From: an uncultured Acidovorax sp.
Lineage (GTDB): Bacteria > Pseudomonadota > Gammaproteobacteria > Burkholderiales > Burkholderiaceae_C
NCBI GenBank assembly: GCA_913774625.1
Contig: CAJYHL010000039.1
Location: forward strand, 124,001-188,000
Direction of reading: 5' to 3'
DNA: 64,000 bases
In this document: positions 1 to 12,862 of the stretch, in pieces
Layout: each line of letters starts with the position of its first letter
Numbering within the stretch: the first letter of the stretch is position 1
Translations under genes and position numbers: made by a program
Notes under the pieces: model-generated
The model's database searches: none
What the model was told of the DNA's origin: nothing
Seen by the model: the letters and a program-made list of their open reading frames with translations, nothing else

Positions 1-48
1 CGCCTTGTAAGCGGTAGGTCGTCAGTTCGATCCCGACAATCGGCACCA
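1..48 (+). tRNA. tRNA-Thr(TGT), 3' part only (gene starts before the window)
   Basis: The window opens inside the anticodon arm. The loop CTTGTAA at 4-10 gives anticodon TGT. It is followed by the variable region, a T-arm with GTTCGATCC, and acceptor-strand bases TCGGC, discriminator A and an encoded CCA at 46-48. The acceptor end matches the usual tRNA-Thr sequence. The 5' half is outside the window. Confidence 0.9.
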
Positions 49-116
49 TCTTTCTTCCCTTTCCCCTTCCTCCGCCTTTTCTCCGGCCCGAAGAACGGCC
101 CGCGCCGCCGCTGGGT

Positions 117-416
117 TCAGGTTTGAATTTTCAGGCGGATGGCGTTAACCTCCCAGCCCTTGGTGCGAAGGTGGGCCTCGAAGGCCGGCAGCAACTGCCG
201 TAGCTTGGCCGCTGCCGCATTGCCGCGCACCAGCAGGCACCAGGAAGTCCCGTCGATCGGACCGGCCTGCAGATGGGGCCGCAGCCCCGGCGGAATCAGT
301 TTTTCAAGCGCCTTCAGCCTTTCGCTGGAATCGCGTGTGAGCGCCGTCAGCACGGACAGCGTGGGAGAGTCCTGGGAGGCCTGTTGCAGCGTGATGGCGT
401 GGTGACGGCGTGACAT
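117..416 (-). CDS. DUF721 (DciA-like) family protein
   Basis: This 99-residue protein has the length and pattern of the DUF721 family found beside secA in Burkholderiales. A central segment, PHLQAGPIDGTSWCLLVRGN, is followed by a run resembling LRQLLPAFEAHLRTKGWEVN. DciA proteins of this family load the replicative helicase, but short betaproteobacterial members are not proven to do so. It is divergent from the M23 peptidase gene, with 32 bp between the start codons, so the two promoters must overlap. Family assignment rests on sequence pattern and gene neighbourhood; function is inferred. Confidence 0.7.
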   Translation of the reverse strand: MSRRHHAITLQQASQDSPTLSVLTALTRDSSERLKALEKLIPPGLRPHLQAGPIDGTSWCLLVRGNAAAAKLRQLLPAFEAHLRTKGWEVNAIRLKIQT

Positions 417-448
417 GGCATGGCGCCGGCGGGCGCGGAGGCTACTGA

Positions 449-1426
449 GTGCATGTGATTATTACGGACGCCCGGCTGGCTCGCAGCCGGGCGATACACC
501 TCTCCGGCCTGCAGCTGGCCATGGCGGGACTGCTGGCGGCGTTCATCCTCATGATCGTGGCCGCGGCCATGTACCACTGGATCTTCCTGCGCGCGGCCAG
601 AGAGGGCTGGCCTGTCATCGCACCGCTGGCGCAGCAGGTGGGCGGCAGCGACTCCGAAGAGCAGCAGCGCTTCATGCGCGCCAACCTCGACGCCATGGCC
701 CGCAAGGTGGGCGAGATGCAGGCCCGGGTGATGCAGCTGGAGTCGCTGGGCGACCGCGTGATGGGGCTGGCCGGCATGCCCCCGGTGAGCGCCGCCAAAC
801 CGCCGGGGCAGGGCGGGGCCCTGGTGTCGGGCCGCCCCTTGGGCATGGCCGAATTGCAGAAGACGCTGGATGACCTGGCCAAGCTGACGGACCAGCGCGT
901 CGATCTCATGACCGTGGTCGAGTCGCGTCTCTTCGACCAGCAGGTCAGCAAGCGCATGATTCCCACCCAGGCGCCGGTGCCCGACCGCCCGACCGGCTCT
1001 CCCTTCGGCTGGCGCATCGATCCACTGACCGGCCAGTCCGCGCTGCATACCGGACTGGACTTTCCCGCCGACACGGGCACGCCCATCCTCGCGGCCGCAG
1101 GTGGCGTGGTGGTGACGCAGGAATACCACCCCGCCTACGGCAACATGATCGAGGTGGACCACGGCAACCATCTGGTCACCCGCTACGCCCATGCCTCCAG
1201 GGTCTGGGTGAAGCGGGGCGACCTGGTCAAGCGCGGCCAGAAGATCGCCAGCGTGGGCACCAGCGGCCGCTCGACCGGCCCGCATCTTCATTTCGAGGTG
1301 CTGGTCCAGGGCGTGCCGCAGGACCCGCAGAAATTCCTCGTCGCCGGAGGCCCGGCGCCGGGCGTGGCGCTCGCCTCCGCCCAGGCCGGCGGCGGCACGG
1401 CCGGGCGGCCTGCGGCTGGCAGGTAA
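449..1426 (+). CDS. M23 family metallopeptidase, membrane-anchored
   Basis: The 325-residue protein starts at GTG; the ATG four bases further on is immediately followed by a stop. It has an N-terminal transmembrane helix (about residues 22-45), a charged probable coiled-coil stalk (about 60-165) and a C-terminal LytM/M23 domain. The zinc site is complete: H200-x3-D204 in HTGLDFPAD, H248 in YAHAS and H279/H281 in GPHLHFEV. Such proteins cut or help regulate cutting of peptidoglycan cross-links in the periplasm. The protein is NlpD/MepM-like, with the single anchor leaving the catalytic domain outside. It lies 135 bp before secA on the same strand. Confidence 0.88.
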   Translation: MHVIITDARLARSRAIHLSGLQLAMAGLLAAFILMIVAAAMYHWIFLRAAREGWPVIAPLAQQVGGSDSEEQQRFMRANLDAMARKVGEMQARVMQLESLGDRVMGLAGMPPVSAAKPPGQGGALVSGRPLGMAELQKTLDDLAKLTDQRVDLMTVVESRLFDQQVSKRMIPTQAPVPDRPTGSPFGWRIDPLTGQSALHTGLDFPADTGTPILAAAGGVVVTQEYHPAYGNMIEVDHGNHLVTRYAHASRVWVKRGDLVKRGQKIASVGTSGRSTGPHLHFEVLVQGVPQDPQKFLVAGGPAPGVALASAQAGGGTAGRPAAGR

Positions 1427-1561
1427 AATCGGCCACCGGATGCCTGCCGCCGGGCCTTGCAAACACTTGCAATCGTCGGTGGCGCCTTCACCTGACCTCA
1501 CTTCTTCTTAGGATTCTGGTCGCCCTGCAGCCACCCCGGCCCGCAGTGCGGTCCTGTTCGC

Positions 1562-4324
<2,763 letters not shown>

Positions 4325-4397
4325 TCGCCTGCTGCCTGCCCCGGTGCGCCGTCTCTGTTGCTGACCGGCGGACGGCGCGCGGCACGACATGACGGTA

Positions 4398-4423
4398 ACG
4401 ACACGGGCTGCGGCCCGTGTCGT
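4398..4423 (+). terminator. Probable intrinsic terminator after secA
   Basis: A perfect 11-bp stem (ACGACACGGGC pairing with GCCCGTGTCGT) closes a 4-nt loop. The downstream sequence is only weakly T-rich (CGTTTCT), so strength is uncertain. It lies between the secA stop and argJ. Confidence 0.55.
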
Positions 4424-4481
4424 CGTTTCTAGACATCTATTTTTCTGATAATCGACGGCTTCTTCGCCAAGGAACCCATCC

Positions 4482-5711
4482 ATGCCCGTGAATCTTTCCG
4501 CCCCCGTGGCCTCTGAACTGCACCCGGTCGCCGGCGTGCGCATCGGCATCACCGAAGCCGGCGTGCGCAAGGCCAACCGCAAGGACGTCACCGTCTTCCT
4601 GCTGGACGAGGGCGCGACGGTGGCCGGCGTGTTCACGCAAAACCGCTTCTGCGCCGCGCCCGTGCAGGTCTGCCGCGAACACCTGCAGGGCGGCCAGGCC
4701 ATCCGCGCCATGGTCGTCAACACCGGCAATGCCAACGCCGGCACGGGGGCCGACGGCCTGCAGCGCGCGCGCGCCACCTGTGCGGCTCTGGCCGGCCAGC
4801 TGGGCCTGGCACCCGAACAGATCCTGCCCTTTTCCACCGGCGTGATCATGGAGCCGCTGCCGCACGAGCGCATCGCCGCTGCGCTGCCCGCAGCGCTGGC
4901 GAACGCCCAGGCCGGCCACTGGGCGCTGGCCGCCGAAGGCATCATGACCACCGATACGCTGCCCAAGGCCTTCAGCCGCCAGGTGCAGCTGGGCGGCAAG
5001 ACCGTGACCGTCACCGGCATCTCCAAGGGCGCCGGCATGATCCGCCCGAACATGGCGACCATGCTGGGCTTCCTGGCCACCGATGCGGCCATCGCCCCCG
5101 AGCTGCTGCAGCCGCTGGTGCGCGAGCTGGCCGACCAGTCGTTCAACCGCGTGACCATCGACGGCGACACCTCCACCAACGATTCCTTCGTGCTGATCGC
5201 AACGCACCAGGCCGGCAATGCGCCCGTCGCGTCGCTGGACAGCGCCGACGGCGCCGCCCTGAAGCAGGCCCTGCTGGCCGTGGCGCAGCAGCTGGCGCAG
5301 GCCATCGTGCGCGACGGCGAGGGCGCGACCAAGTTCATCACGGTGCGCGTCGAAGGCGGCCGCACGGGCGAGGAGTGCCGCAAGGTGGCTTATGCCATCG
5401 CCCACTCGCCCCTGGTCAAGACGGCCTTCTTCGCCAGCGACCCGAACCTGGGCCGCATCCTGGCCGCCGTGGGCTATGCCGGCATCGACGATCTGGACCA
5501 GACCGGCATCGACCTCTTCCTGGATGACGTGCATGTGGCCGTGCAGGGCGGACGCAACCCGGCCTACCGCGAGGAAGACGGCCAGCGCGTGATGAAGCAG
5601 AGCGAGATCACCGTGCGCGTGGTGCTGGGACGCGGCGATGCGGCCGACACCGTGTGGACCTGCGACCTGAGCCACGACTACGTGACCATCAACGCCGACT
5701 ACCGCTCGTGA
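4482..5711 (+). CDS. argJ: Bifunctional glutamate N-acetyltransferase / amino-acid acetyltransferase ArgJ
   Basis: The 409-residue protein moves the acetyl group from N-acetylornithine to glutamate, and can make N-acetylglutamate from acetyl-CoA, in arginine biosynthesis. The self-cleavage site is clear in [10 protein letters not shown]: cleavage before Thr193 would expose the catalytic threonine and give alpha and beta chains. The GISKGAGMI segment just before it and the C-terminal [16 protein letters not shown] ending are typical of ArgJ. The gene lies between secA and the DUF815 ATPase, as in many Burkholderiales. Confidence 0.97.
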   Translation: MPVNLSAPVASELHPVAGVRIGITEAGVRKANRKDVTVFLLDEGATVAGVFTQNRFCAAPVQVCREHLQGGQAIRAMVVNTGNANAGTGADGLQRARATCAALAGQLGLAPEQILPFSTGVIMEPLPHERIAAALPAALANAQAGHWALAAEGIMTTDTLPKAFSRQVQLGGKTVTVTGISKGAGMIRPNMATMLGFLATDAAIAPELLQPLVRELADQSFNRVTIDGDTSTNDSFVLIATHQAGNAPVASLDSADGAALKQALLAVAQQLAQAIVRDGEGATKFITVRVEGGRTGEECRKVAYAIAHSPLVKTAFFASDPNLGRILAAVGYAGIDDLDQTGIDLFLDDVHVAVQGGRNPAYREEDGQRVMKQSEITVRVVLGRGDAADTVWTCDLSHDYVTINADYRS

Positions 5712-5775
5712 AGCCGTAGCAGAAGGGGGCCGCAGCGCGCGGCCCCTCGCAGGCAGGAAGAAGAAGACGCCACCC

Positions 5776-6657
5776 ATGAACGACGCATTCGCGCATCTGC
5801 TGCTGCGTGCCGAGCAGCTCATCACCCGCATCGAGGCCGCGCTGCCGCAGCCGCTGTCGGCGCCCGACTGGACGCAGGACACCATCGCCTGGCGCTACCG
5901 CAAGCGCAGCAGCGGCCACGGCACGCTGGAGCCGGTGCGCCATGTGGCCGGCCTGCAGCTGGACGATCTCAAGGAGATCGACGCCCAGAAGGACAAGATC
6001 CAGGGCAACACGCAGCAGTTCGTGGACGGCAAGCCGGCCAACAACGTGCTGCTGACCGGCGCCCGGGGCACGGGCAAGTCCTCGCTCATCAAGGCCTGCC
6101 TCAACACCTATGCGGCCCAGGGCCTGCGGCTGATCGAGGTGGACAAGGCCGACCTGACGGACCTGCCCGACATCGTCGAGGTGGTCTCAGGCCGGCCCGA
6201 GAAGTTCATCGTCTATTGCGACGACCTGAGCTTCGACGAGGGCGAGGCCGGCTACAAGGCGCTGAAATCCATCCTGGACGGCAGCATCGCCGCAGCCACG
6301 CCCAACGTGCTGATCTACGCGACCAGCAACCGGCGCCACCTGCTGCCCGAATACATGAAGGAGAACCTGAGCTACACCCACACCGAGGACGGCGAGGTGC
6401 ATCCCGGCGAGGCGGTGGAAGAGAAGATTTCGCTCTCCGAGCGCTTCGGGCTCTGGGTCAGCTTCTACCCGTTCAGCCAGCAGGAATACCTGGCCATCGT
6501 CGCGCAATGGCTGGGCTCGCTGGGCGTGGGCGCGGCCGACATCGAACGTGCGCGGCCCGAGGCGCTGGTATGGGCGCTGGAGCGCGGCTCGCGCAGCGGC
6601 CGCGTGGCCTACCAGTTCGCGCGCGACTTCGCGGGAAGGCAGGCGGCCCATGGCTGA
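5776..6657 (+). CDS. DUF815 family AAA-type ATP-binding protein
   Basis: The 293-residue protein has Walker A GARGTGKS at 95-102 and a Walker B-like FIVYCDDLSF. A sensor-like ATSNRRHLLPEYM follows, and then the conserved EEKISLSERFGLWVSFYPF. This matches the DUF815 family of single-domain AAA proteins, whose job is not firmly established. The stop overlaps the start of the NUDIX gene by 8 bp, so the two are probably co-translated. A GC-rich inverted repeat (5726-5746) sits before the start but has no T-run. Confidence 0.88.
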   Translation: MNDAFAHLLLRAEQLITRIEAALPQPLSAPDWTQDTIAWRYRKRSSGHGTLEPVRHVAGLQLDDLKEIDAQKDKIQGNTQQFVDGKPANNVLLTGARGTGKSSLIKACLNTYAAQGLRLIEVDKADLTDLPDIVEVVSGRPEKFIVYCDDLSFDEGEAGYKALKSILDGSIAAATPNVLIYATSNRRHLLPEYMKENLSYTHTEDGEVHPGEAVEEKISLSERFGLWVSFYPFSQQEYLAIVAQWLGSLGVGAADIERARPEALVWALERGSRSGRVAYQFARDFAGRQAAHG

Positions 6658-7117
6658 GGAGCAAACCGCAGGCGCGCAGCAAGCCGCGCGCAAGCACACC
6701 GAGGTGGCGGTCGGCATCCTGATCCGCGCCGACGGGGCGCTGCTGCTGTCCACCCGGCCGGCAGGCAAGCCCTACGACGGCTACTGGGAGTTTCCGGGCG
6801 GCAAGATCGAGGCCGGCGAAACGGTGGAAGAGGCGCTGCGCCGCGAGCTCATCGAGGAGCTGGGCGTCACCATCGGCCATGCCGAGGTCTGGAAGGTGAC
6901 CGAGCACGACTACCCGCACGCGCTGGTGCGGCTGCACTGGTGCAAGGTGCGCGAATGGTCGGGCGACTTCGAGATGCGCGAAGGCCAGACCATGGCCTGG
7001 CAGAACTGGCCGCTCAGCGTGTCGCCGGTGCTGCCGGGCGCCATCCCGGTGCTGCAATGGCTGGCCGAGGAGCGCGGCGAGGTGTTCGACCTCGCTTCGC
7101 TGCAGTATCAAAAATAA
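6650..7117 (+). CDS. NUDIX hydrolase, MutT-like (8-oxo-dGTP diphosphatase family)
   Basis: The 155-residue protein starts at the ATG at 6650, inside the end of the DUF815 gene. Further upstream codons in this frame translate the overlapping gene and are not credible. A complete Nudix box spans about residues 55-78 in the pattern G-x5-E-x7-REL-x-EE-x-G-V, preceded by YWEFPGGK. MutT enzymes remove oxidised dGTP, which prevents A:T to C:G changes; the exact substrate here is inferred. The C-terminal half (VRLHWCKVREW) fits MutT-type length and fold. Confidence 0.87.
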   Translation: MAEEQTAGAQQAARKHTEVAVGILIRADGALLLSTRPAGKPYDGYWEFPGGKIEAGETVEEALRRELIEELGVTIGHAEVWKVTEHDYPHALVRLHWCKVREWSGDFEMREGQTMAWQNWPLSVSPVLPGAIPVLQWLAEERGEVFDLASLQYQK

Positions 7118-7168
7118 TAGCTGCCCGCGCTGAATTCGCGCCGGCTGCAGGCACGTTCGGCTGCAGGA

Positions 7169-7408
7169 TCAGGGCAGCAGGCGCGGATCGCCGAAGGCCG
7201 CATCGTCCGGCGGCGCTTCGGTGGGCATGCGGAATTCTTCGCTCGCCCAGGCGCCCAGATCGATCTGCTTGCAGCGTTCGCCGCAGAACGGGCGAAAACG
7301 ATTGGCGCTGGAGTAGAGGCTGCGGCCGCCGCACTGGGGGCAGTTGACCCAGCGGGCCTGCTGTTCGGAGGCCTGCTGCGGTGCAGGCGTGGGTTGCTGT
7401 CGTGCCAT
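7169..7408 (-). CDS. yacG: DNA gyrase inhibitor / zinc-binding protein YacG
   Basis: This 79-residue protein has a four-cysteine zinc site, C23-x2-C26 and C42-x3-C46 (CPQCGG and CGERCK), followed by the typical [14 protein letters not shown]. YacG binds GyrB and blocks gyrase activity in Escherichia coli. The start is set at MARQQ because earlier in-frame residues are not conserved-looking. It is last in the minus-strand run pilB-pilC-pilD-coaE-zapD-yacG, a conserved arrangement in betaproteobacteria, and converges on the NUDIX gene. Confidence 0.93.
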   Translation of the reverse strand: MARQQPTPAPQQASEQQARWVNCPQCGGRSLYSSANRFRPFCGERCKQIDLGAWASEEFRMPTEAPPDDAAFGDPRLLP

Positions 7409-7463
7409 GGGCGTTTCTCGAAAAGGCGATGCGCGGCGCGATGGCCTCGCTTGGAACACGTTC

Positions 7464-8219
7464 TTAGGCGCAGAGCGTGAGCTCGAAGGCGGCGTCGTCC
7501 GTACAGGACTGCAGCTTGCCGGTGGCGTCCTGGCGCATCAGGCGCACGGAGACGATCAGCCGGTTGCCGCTGATTTCGGGAATCAGCTGCAGGGCCGGGT
7601 CGATGCGCAGCCGCAGCAGCTGGAAGGTGCGGCCCTGGGGCAGCGTCTGCTGGAACTGCCCGTGGTCGGCCGCCACCTTCTGGGGCAGGCCCGAGTCGCG
7701 CAGCATCTTGAGCAGCATGAAGACCGACTCGGCCAGCGGGGCCAGGTGCGAGGTCCACTCCTGCAGGTCGTGCTGGCGCTGCTCGGGGGCGTGGTGCTGC
7801 CAGGCGTAGTAGGCCGGCAGGTCGAAGCCGCAGGTGCCGCCCGGAATGCCGACGCGGCTGCGGATGCTCATCAGCCAGTCGTTTTCCGACAGGGCATGGC
7901 CCGCCTTGCCGTGCTGTGCGTTCAATGCGGTGAAGCAGTGGTCGAGCTGGCCGATGACGCCGTCCAGCACGTCTTCTGAAATGGCCGGGTTGCCGCGGTA
8001 GCTGTCGAGCTGCTGCTTGTTCCTTTCCAGGTCTTTCAGCACGTCGGACTTGAGATCGGCGCGCGCGGCGACGTCCATGATCTCGAAGATGGTCACCAGC
8101 GCGTAGTGGTGATCGAGCGGGTGGACCCGCGGAATCAGCTCGCCCAGGCGGCGAAACAACTGCTCCAGCCGTAGGTAGGTTCTCAGGCGTTCGTTGAAAG
8201 GGTATTCGTAAAGGATCAC
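7464..8219 (-). CDS. zapD: Cell division protein ZapD (DUF1342)
   Basis: The 251-residue protein, starting at GTG ([19 protein letters not shown]), is a standard ZapD. ZapD cross-links FtsZ filaments at the division ring. Besides the N-terminal signature it has SSCxFDLPAY-like residues ([15 protein letters not shown]) and a C-terminal FELTLC ending. Upstream codons open in the same frame are low-complexity and belong to another frame of the coaE region. It lies between coaE and yacG. Confidence 0.94.
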   Translation of the reverse strand: MILYEYPFNERLRTYLRLEQLFRRLGELIPRVHPLDHHYALVTIFEIMDVAARADLKSDVLKDLERNKQQLDSYRGNPAISEDVLDGVIGQLDHCFTALNAQHGKAGHALSENDWLMSIRSRVGIPGGTCGFDLPAYYAWQHHAPEQRQHDLQEWTSHLAPLAESVFMLLKMLRDSGLPQKVAADHGQFQQTLPQGRTFQLLRLRIDPALQLIPEISGNRLIVSVRLMRQDATGKLQSCTDDAAFELTLCA

Positions 8220-8302
8220 GCTGCTGGGTTCCTGGGGCGCTCGGGGAGGGCGGGTGCGCGTCGGTCTGAGGCCAAGCCCGGGTGCAGGCACAGCCCGCCG
8301 CA

Positions 8303-8932
8303 TCATAGCCCGAAGCGCGCAGCGATTCGCTCTGCGTTTGTATGCAGTTCCAACAGCGAGATGCCTTCGTTGAAGACCACGATGTCGGCGGCCGCGCAGC
8401 GCTCGGCGCGCGTCGCCTGCGCGGCGATGATGGCCTGCACGGCCTCTGCCGCCAGGCCGCTGCGGGCCTGCACGCGGGCGATCTGCGTGGCGGGCGTGCA
8501 GTCCACGACGATCACGGCGTCCAGCGTGCTCGCCCACCGCGCGGCGGACTCCACGAGCAGGGGAATGTCGAGCACGATCAGGTGGTGGCCGGCCGTGGCG
8601 GCGTCCTGCGTGGCTTGGGCGATGGAGGCCGTCACCAGCGGGTGGACGATGCCCTCCAGCCGCAGCTTGGCGCCGGCATCGCTGAAGACGCGCTCGCGCA
8701 TGCGCGTCCGGTCCAGCGCGCCTGCCGCGTCGATGAAGCCGTCGCCGAAGGCCGCGCGGATGGCGGGGATGGCGGCGCCGCCGGCGGCGGTCACGGCGCG
8801 GGCGCAGGCATCGGCATCGACCAGGGCCGCGCCACGGTCACGCAGCATGGCGCCCAGGGTGCTCTTGCCGCTGCCGATGCCGCCCGTGAGCCCTACGCGC
8901 AGCGGATGGCGCGACGCGTCGGCGCAGCTCAC
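8303..8932 (-). CDS. coaE: Dephospho-CoA kinase
   Basis: The 209-residue protein catalyses the last step of coenzyme A synthesis. It has the P-loop GGIGSGKS at 17-24 and the LVDADACARAV and HPLV segments of the family. The start is GTG at 8932, overlapping the pilD stop by 4 bp (GTGA). No ATG exists close by, and longer in-frame readings run through pilD. The overlap implies translation coupled to the pilus genes. Confidence 0.94.
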   Translation of the reverse strand: MSCADASRHPLRVGLTGGIGSGKSTLGAMLRDRGAALVDADACARAVTAAGGAAIPAIRAAFGDGFIDAAGALDRTRMRERVFSDAGAKLRLEGIVHPLVTASIAQATQDAATAGHHLIVLDIPLLVESAARWASTLDAVIVVDCTPATQIARVQARSGLAAEAVQAIIAAQATRAERCAAADIVVFNEGISLLELHTNAERIAARFGL

Positions 8933-9816
8933 AGGCCCAGCCACCGCAGTATGGTCTGCATCAGCCGCGCGGGACCGACCAGCATCGCCGTCAGGCCGGC
9001 ACCGGCCAGGAAGGGGCCGAAGGGCACGTAGAGGCCTTCGCGCAGGCTGCTGGCCAGCTTCATGGCGATGCCCACAAGCGCACCGATGACCGAGGCGACC
9101 AGGATCATCGGCACCAGAGCTTCCCAGCCGAACCAGGCGCCCAGCGCCGCGAACAGCTTGAAGTCGCCGAAGCCCATGCCTTCCTTGCCCGTGGCCAGCC
9201 TGAAGGCCCAGTACACGGACCAGAGCGACAGATAGCCGCAGGCTGCGCCCCACACGGCCGATGGTAGCGGCACGGCGATCCAGCCCAGGGCCGAGCCCAG
9301 CAGGCCGCCCCAGAGCAGGGGCAGGGTGATGCCGTCGGGCAGCAGGGTGGTGTCCCAGTCGATGAAGGCGAGGGCGACCAGCGCGGCGGAGAAGCCGCAC
9401 CAGAGCGCCGCCGTGGGCGTGAGGCCCCAGCGGTGGCCGCAGAAGGCGAACAGCGCGGCGGTCAGCAGCTCGACCAGCGGGTAGCGCATGCCGATGCGCG
9501 TGCCGCAGGCCGAGCAGCGCCCACGGAGGAAGAGGTAGCTGAGCACGGGGATGTTCTCGTGCCAGCGCACAGTGTGGCCGCACGAGGGGCAGCGGGATCG
9601 CGGCGTGACGAGGTTGAAGGGGGCCGGGGCAGCGCCGGCTTCGGCCTCGGCCGCTGCCTTGTCGCCGGCCATGTCCTGCGCGTACTGCGCATGCTCGGCG
9701 GCCCACTGCCGCTCCATCATCCGGGGCAGCCGGTGGATCACCACGTTCAGGAAGCTGCCCACGAGCAGGCCCAGAACGCCGGCCAGCCCGGCTGTCACGC
9801 CTGCGCTCTCGACCAT
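8929..9816 (-). CDS. pilD: Type IV prepilin peptidase / N-methyltransferase PilD
   Basis: The 295-residue inner-membrane aspartyl protease cuts prepilin leaders and methylates the new N-terminus. A four-cysteine zinc loop is visible (C76, C79, C101, C104). The catalytic aspartates lie in FIDWDTTLLPDG (D153/D155) and GFGDFK (D218). Eight or so hydrophobic segments fit the family. The start at 9816 overlaps the pilC stop by one base. Confidence 0.96.
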   Translation of the reverse strand: MVESAGVTAGLAGVLGLLVGSFLNVVIHRLPRMMERQWAAEHAQYAQDMAGDKAAAEAEAGAAPAPFNLVTPRSRCPSCGHTVRWHENIPVLSYLFLRGRCSACGTRIGMRYPLVELLTAALFAFCGHRWGLTPTAALWCGFSAALVALAFIDWDTTLLPDGITLPLLWGGLLGSALGWIAVPLPSAVWGAACGYLSLWSVYWAFRLATGKEGMGFGDFKLFAALGAWFGWEALVPMILVASVIGALVGIAMKLASSLREGLYVPFGPFLAGAGLTAMLVGPARLMQTILRWLGL

Positions 9817-11033
9817 CAGACGACCTGGCCCAGCTTGAAGATGGGCAGGTACATCGACACCACGATGCCGCCGATGATGGTGCCCAGGAAGACGATGATG
9901 ATCGGCTCCATGAGGCTGGAGAGGCCGGCCACCATTTCATCGACTTCCGCTTCGTAGAAGTCGGCGGCCTTGCCCAGCATGTGGTCGATGGAGCCCGATT
10001 CCTCGCCGATCGCGCACATCTGCAGCACCATCGACGGGAAGACGTTGGCGTTGGTCATGGCGGCGGTCAGGCTGGTGCCGGTGGAGACTTCCTGCTGGAT
10101 CTTCTCGGTGGCGTCGGCATAGACCGAGTTGCCCGAAGCGCCGCCCACGGAGTCGAGCGCCTCCACCAGCGGCACGCCGGCCGCGAACATGGTGGAGAGG
10201 GTGCGCGTCCACCGCGCCACGCAGGATTTGTCGATCAGCGCGCCGAAGATCGGCAGCCGCAGCAGCAGCCGGTCCATCACCTTCTGCATCTTCTCGTTGC
10301 GGCGCCAGGCCTGCATGAAGAAATAGAAGCCACCGCCGATCACGCCGAAGATCAGCCACCAGTACTGCACGAAGACTTCGCTGATGCCCATGACCAGCAG
10401 CGTGGGGGCGGGCAGGTCGGCGCCGAACGAGGTGAACACTTCCTTGAACGCCGGGATCACGAAGATCATGATGATGGTCACCACCACGAAGGCCACGATG
10501 ATCACCGAGATGGGGTACATCAGCGCCGAGCGGATCTTGGACTTGATGGCCTCGGTCTTCTCCATGTAGAGCGCCAGCCGGTCCAGCAGCGCTTCCAGAA
10601 TGCCTGCCGCCTCGCCCGCTTCGACCAGGTTGCAGTAGAGGGCGTCGAAATACATCGGGTACTTGCGGAACGCCATGTTCAGCGAGGTGCCGGTTTCCAC
10701 GTCGCTGCGGATGTCGTTGAGCAGCTTGGTGACGCTGGCGTTGGTATTGCCCCGGCCCACGATGTCGAAGGACTGCAGCAGGGGCACGCCCGCCTTCATC
10801 ATGGTCGCCATCTGCCGGGTGAAGAGCGCAATGTCCTTCGGCTTGATCTTCTTGCCGGCGCGCATGCGGCGCTTCTTGATCTTGATGGGCAGCACGCCCT
10901 GGCGGCGCAGCGTGGCCTGCACCTGGTTCTCGCCGGCGGCGCGCACCTCGCCGCGCACCACCTTGCCGCTGCGGTCCTTGCCTTCCCACTCGAATACGAA
11001 GTCCTTGACGTCCCTCGATGTCGCAGTCGCCAT
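9816..11033 (-). CDS. pilC: Type IV pilus assembly inner-membrane protein PilC
   Basis: The 405-residue platform protein of the type IV pilus has two T2SSF domains and three membrane helices. The first domain follows KDIALFTRQMATMMKAGVPL and the second follows RWTRTLSTMFAAGVPL. It couples PilB ATP hydrolysis to pilin addition. It sits 21 bp after pilB in a pilB-pilC-pilD run. Confidence 0.97.
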   Translation of the reverse strand: MATATSRDVKDFVFEWEGKDRSGKVVRGEVRAAGENQVQATLRRQGVLPIKIKKRRMRAGKKIKPKDIALFTRQMATMMKAGVPLLQSFDIVGRGNTNASVTKLLNDIRSDVETGTSLNMAFRKYPMYFDALYCNLVEAGEAAGILEALLDRLALYMEKTEAIKSKIRSALMYPISVIIVAFVVVTIIMIFVIPAFKEVFTSFGADLPAPTLLVMGISEVFVQYWWLIFGVIGGGFYFFMQAWRRNEKMQKVMDRLLLRLPIFGALIDKSCVARWTRTLSTMFAAGVPLVEALDSVGGASGNSVYADATEKIQQEVSTGTSLTAAMTNANVFPSMVLQMCAIGEESGSIDHMLGKAADFYEAEVDEMVAGLSSLMEPIIIVFLGTIIGGIVVSMYLPIFKLGQVV

Positions 11034-11054
11034 GTTGTGCGCTCCCCTTTTGGG

Positions 11055-12791
<1,737 letters not shown>

Positions 12792-12862
12792 GTAAGGGTT
12801 GGAGCTTTTGGAAAAAGAACCATCCTATCATCGCAATAAGATGGTAGCCGGGGCGGTCGCGA

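Noticed and set aside
8303-9940. A 545-residue fused protein covering pilD and coaE
   Set aside because: The N-terminal two thirds are an out-of-frame reading of pilD; only the last 209 residues, from the GTG at 8932, are dephospho-CoA kinase.
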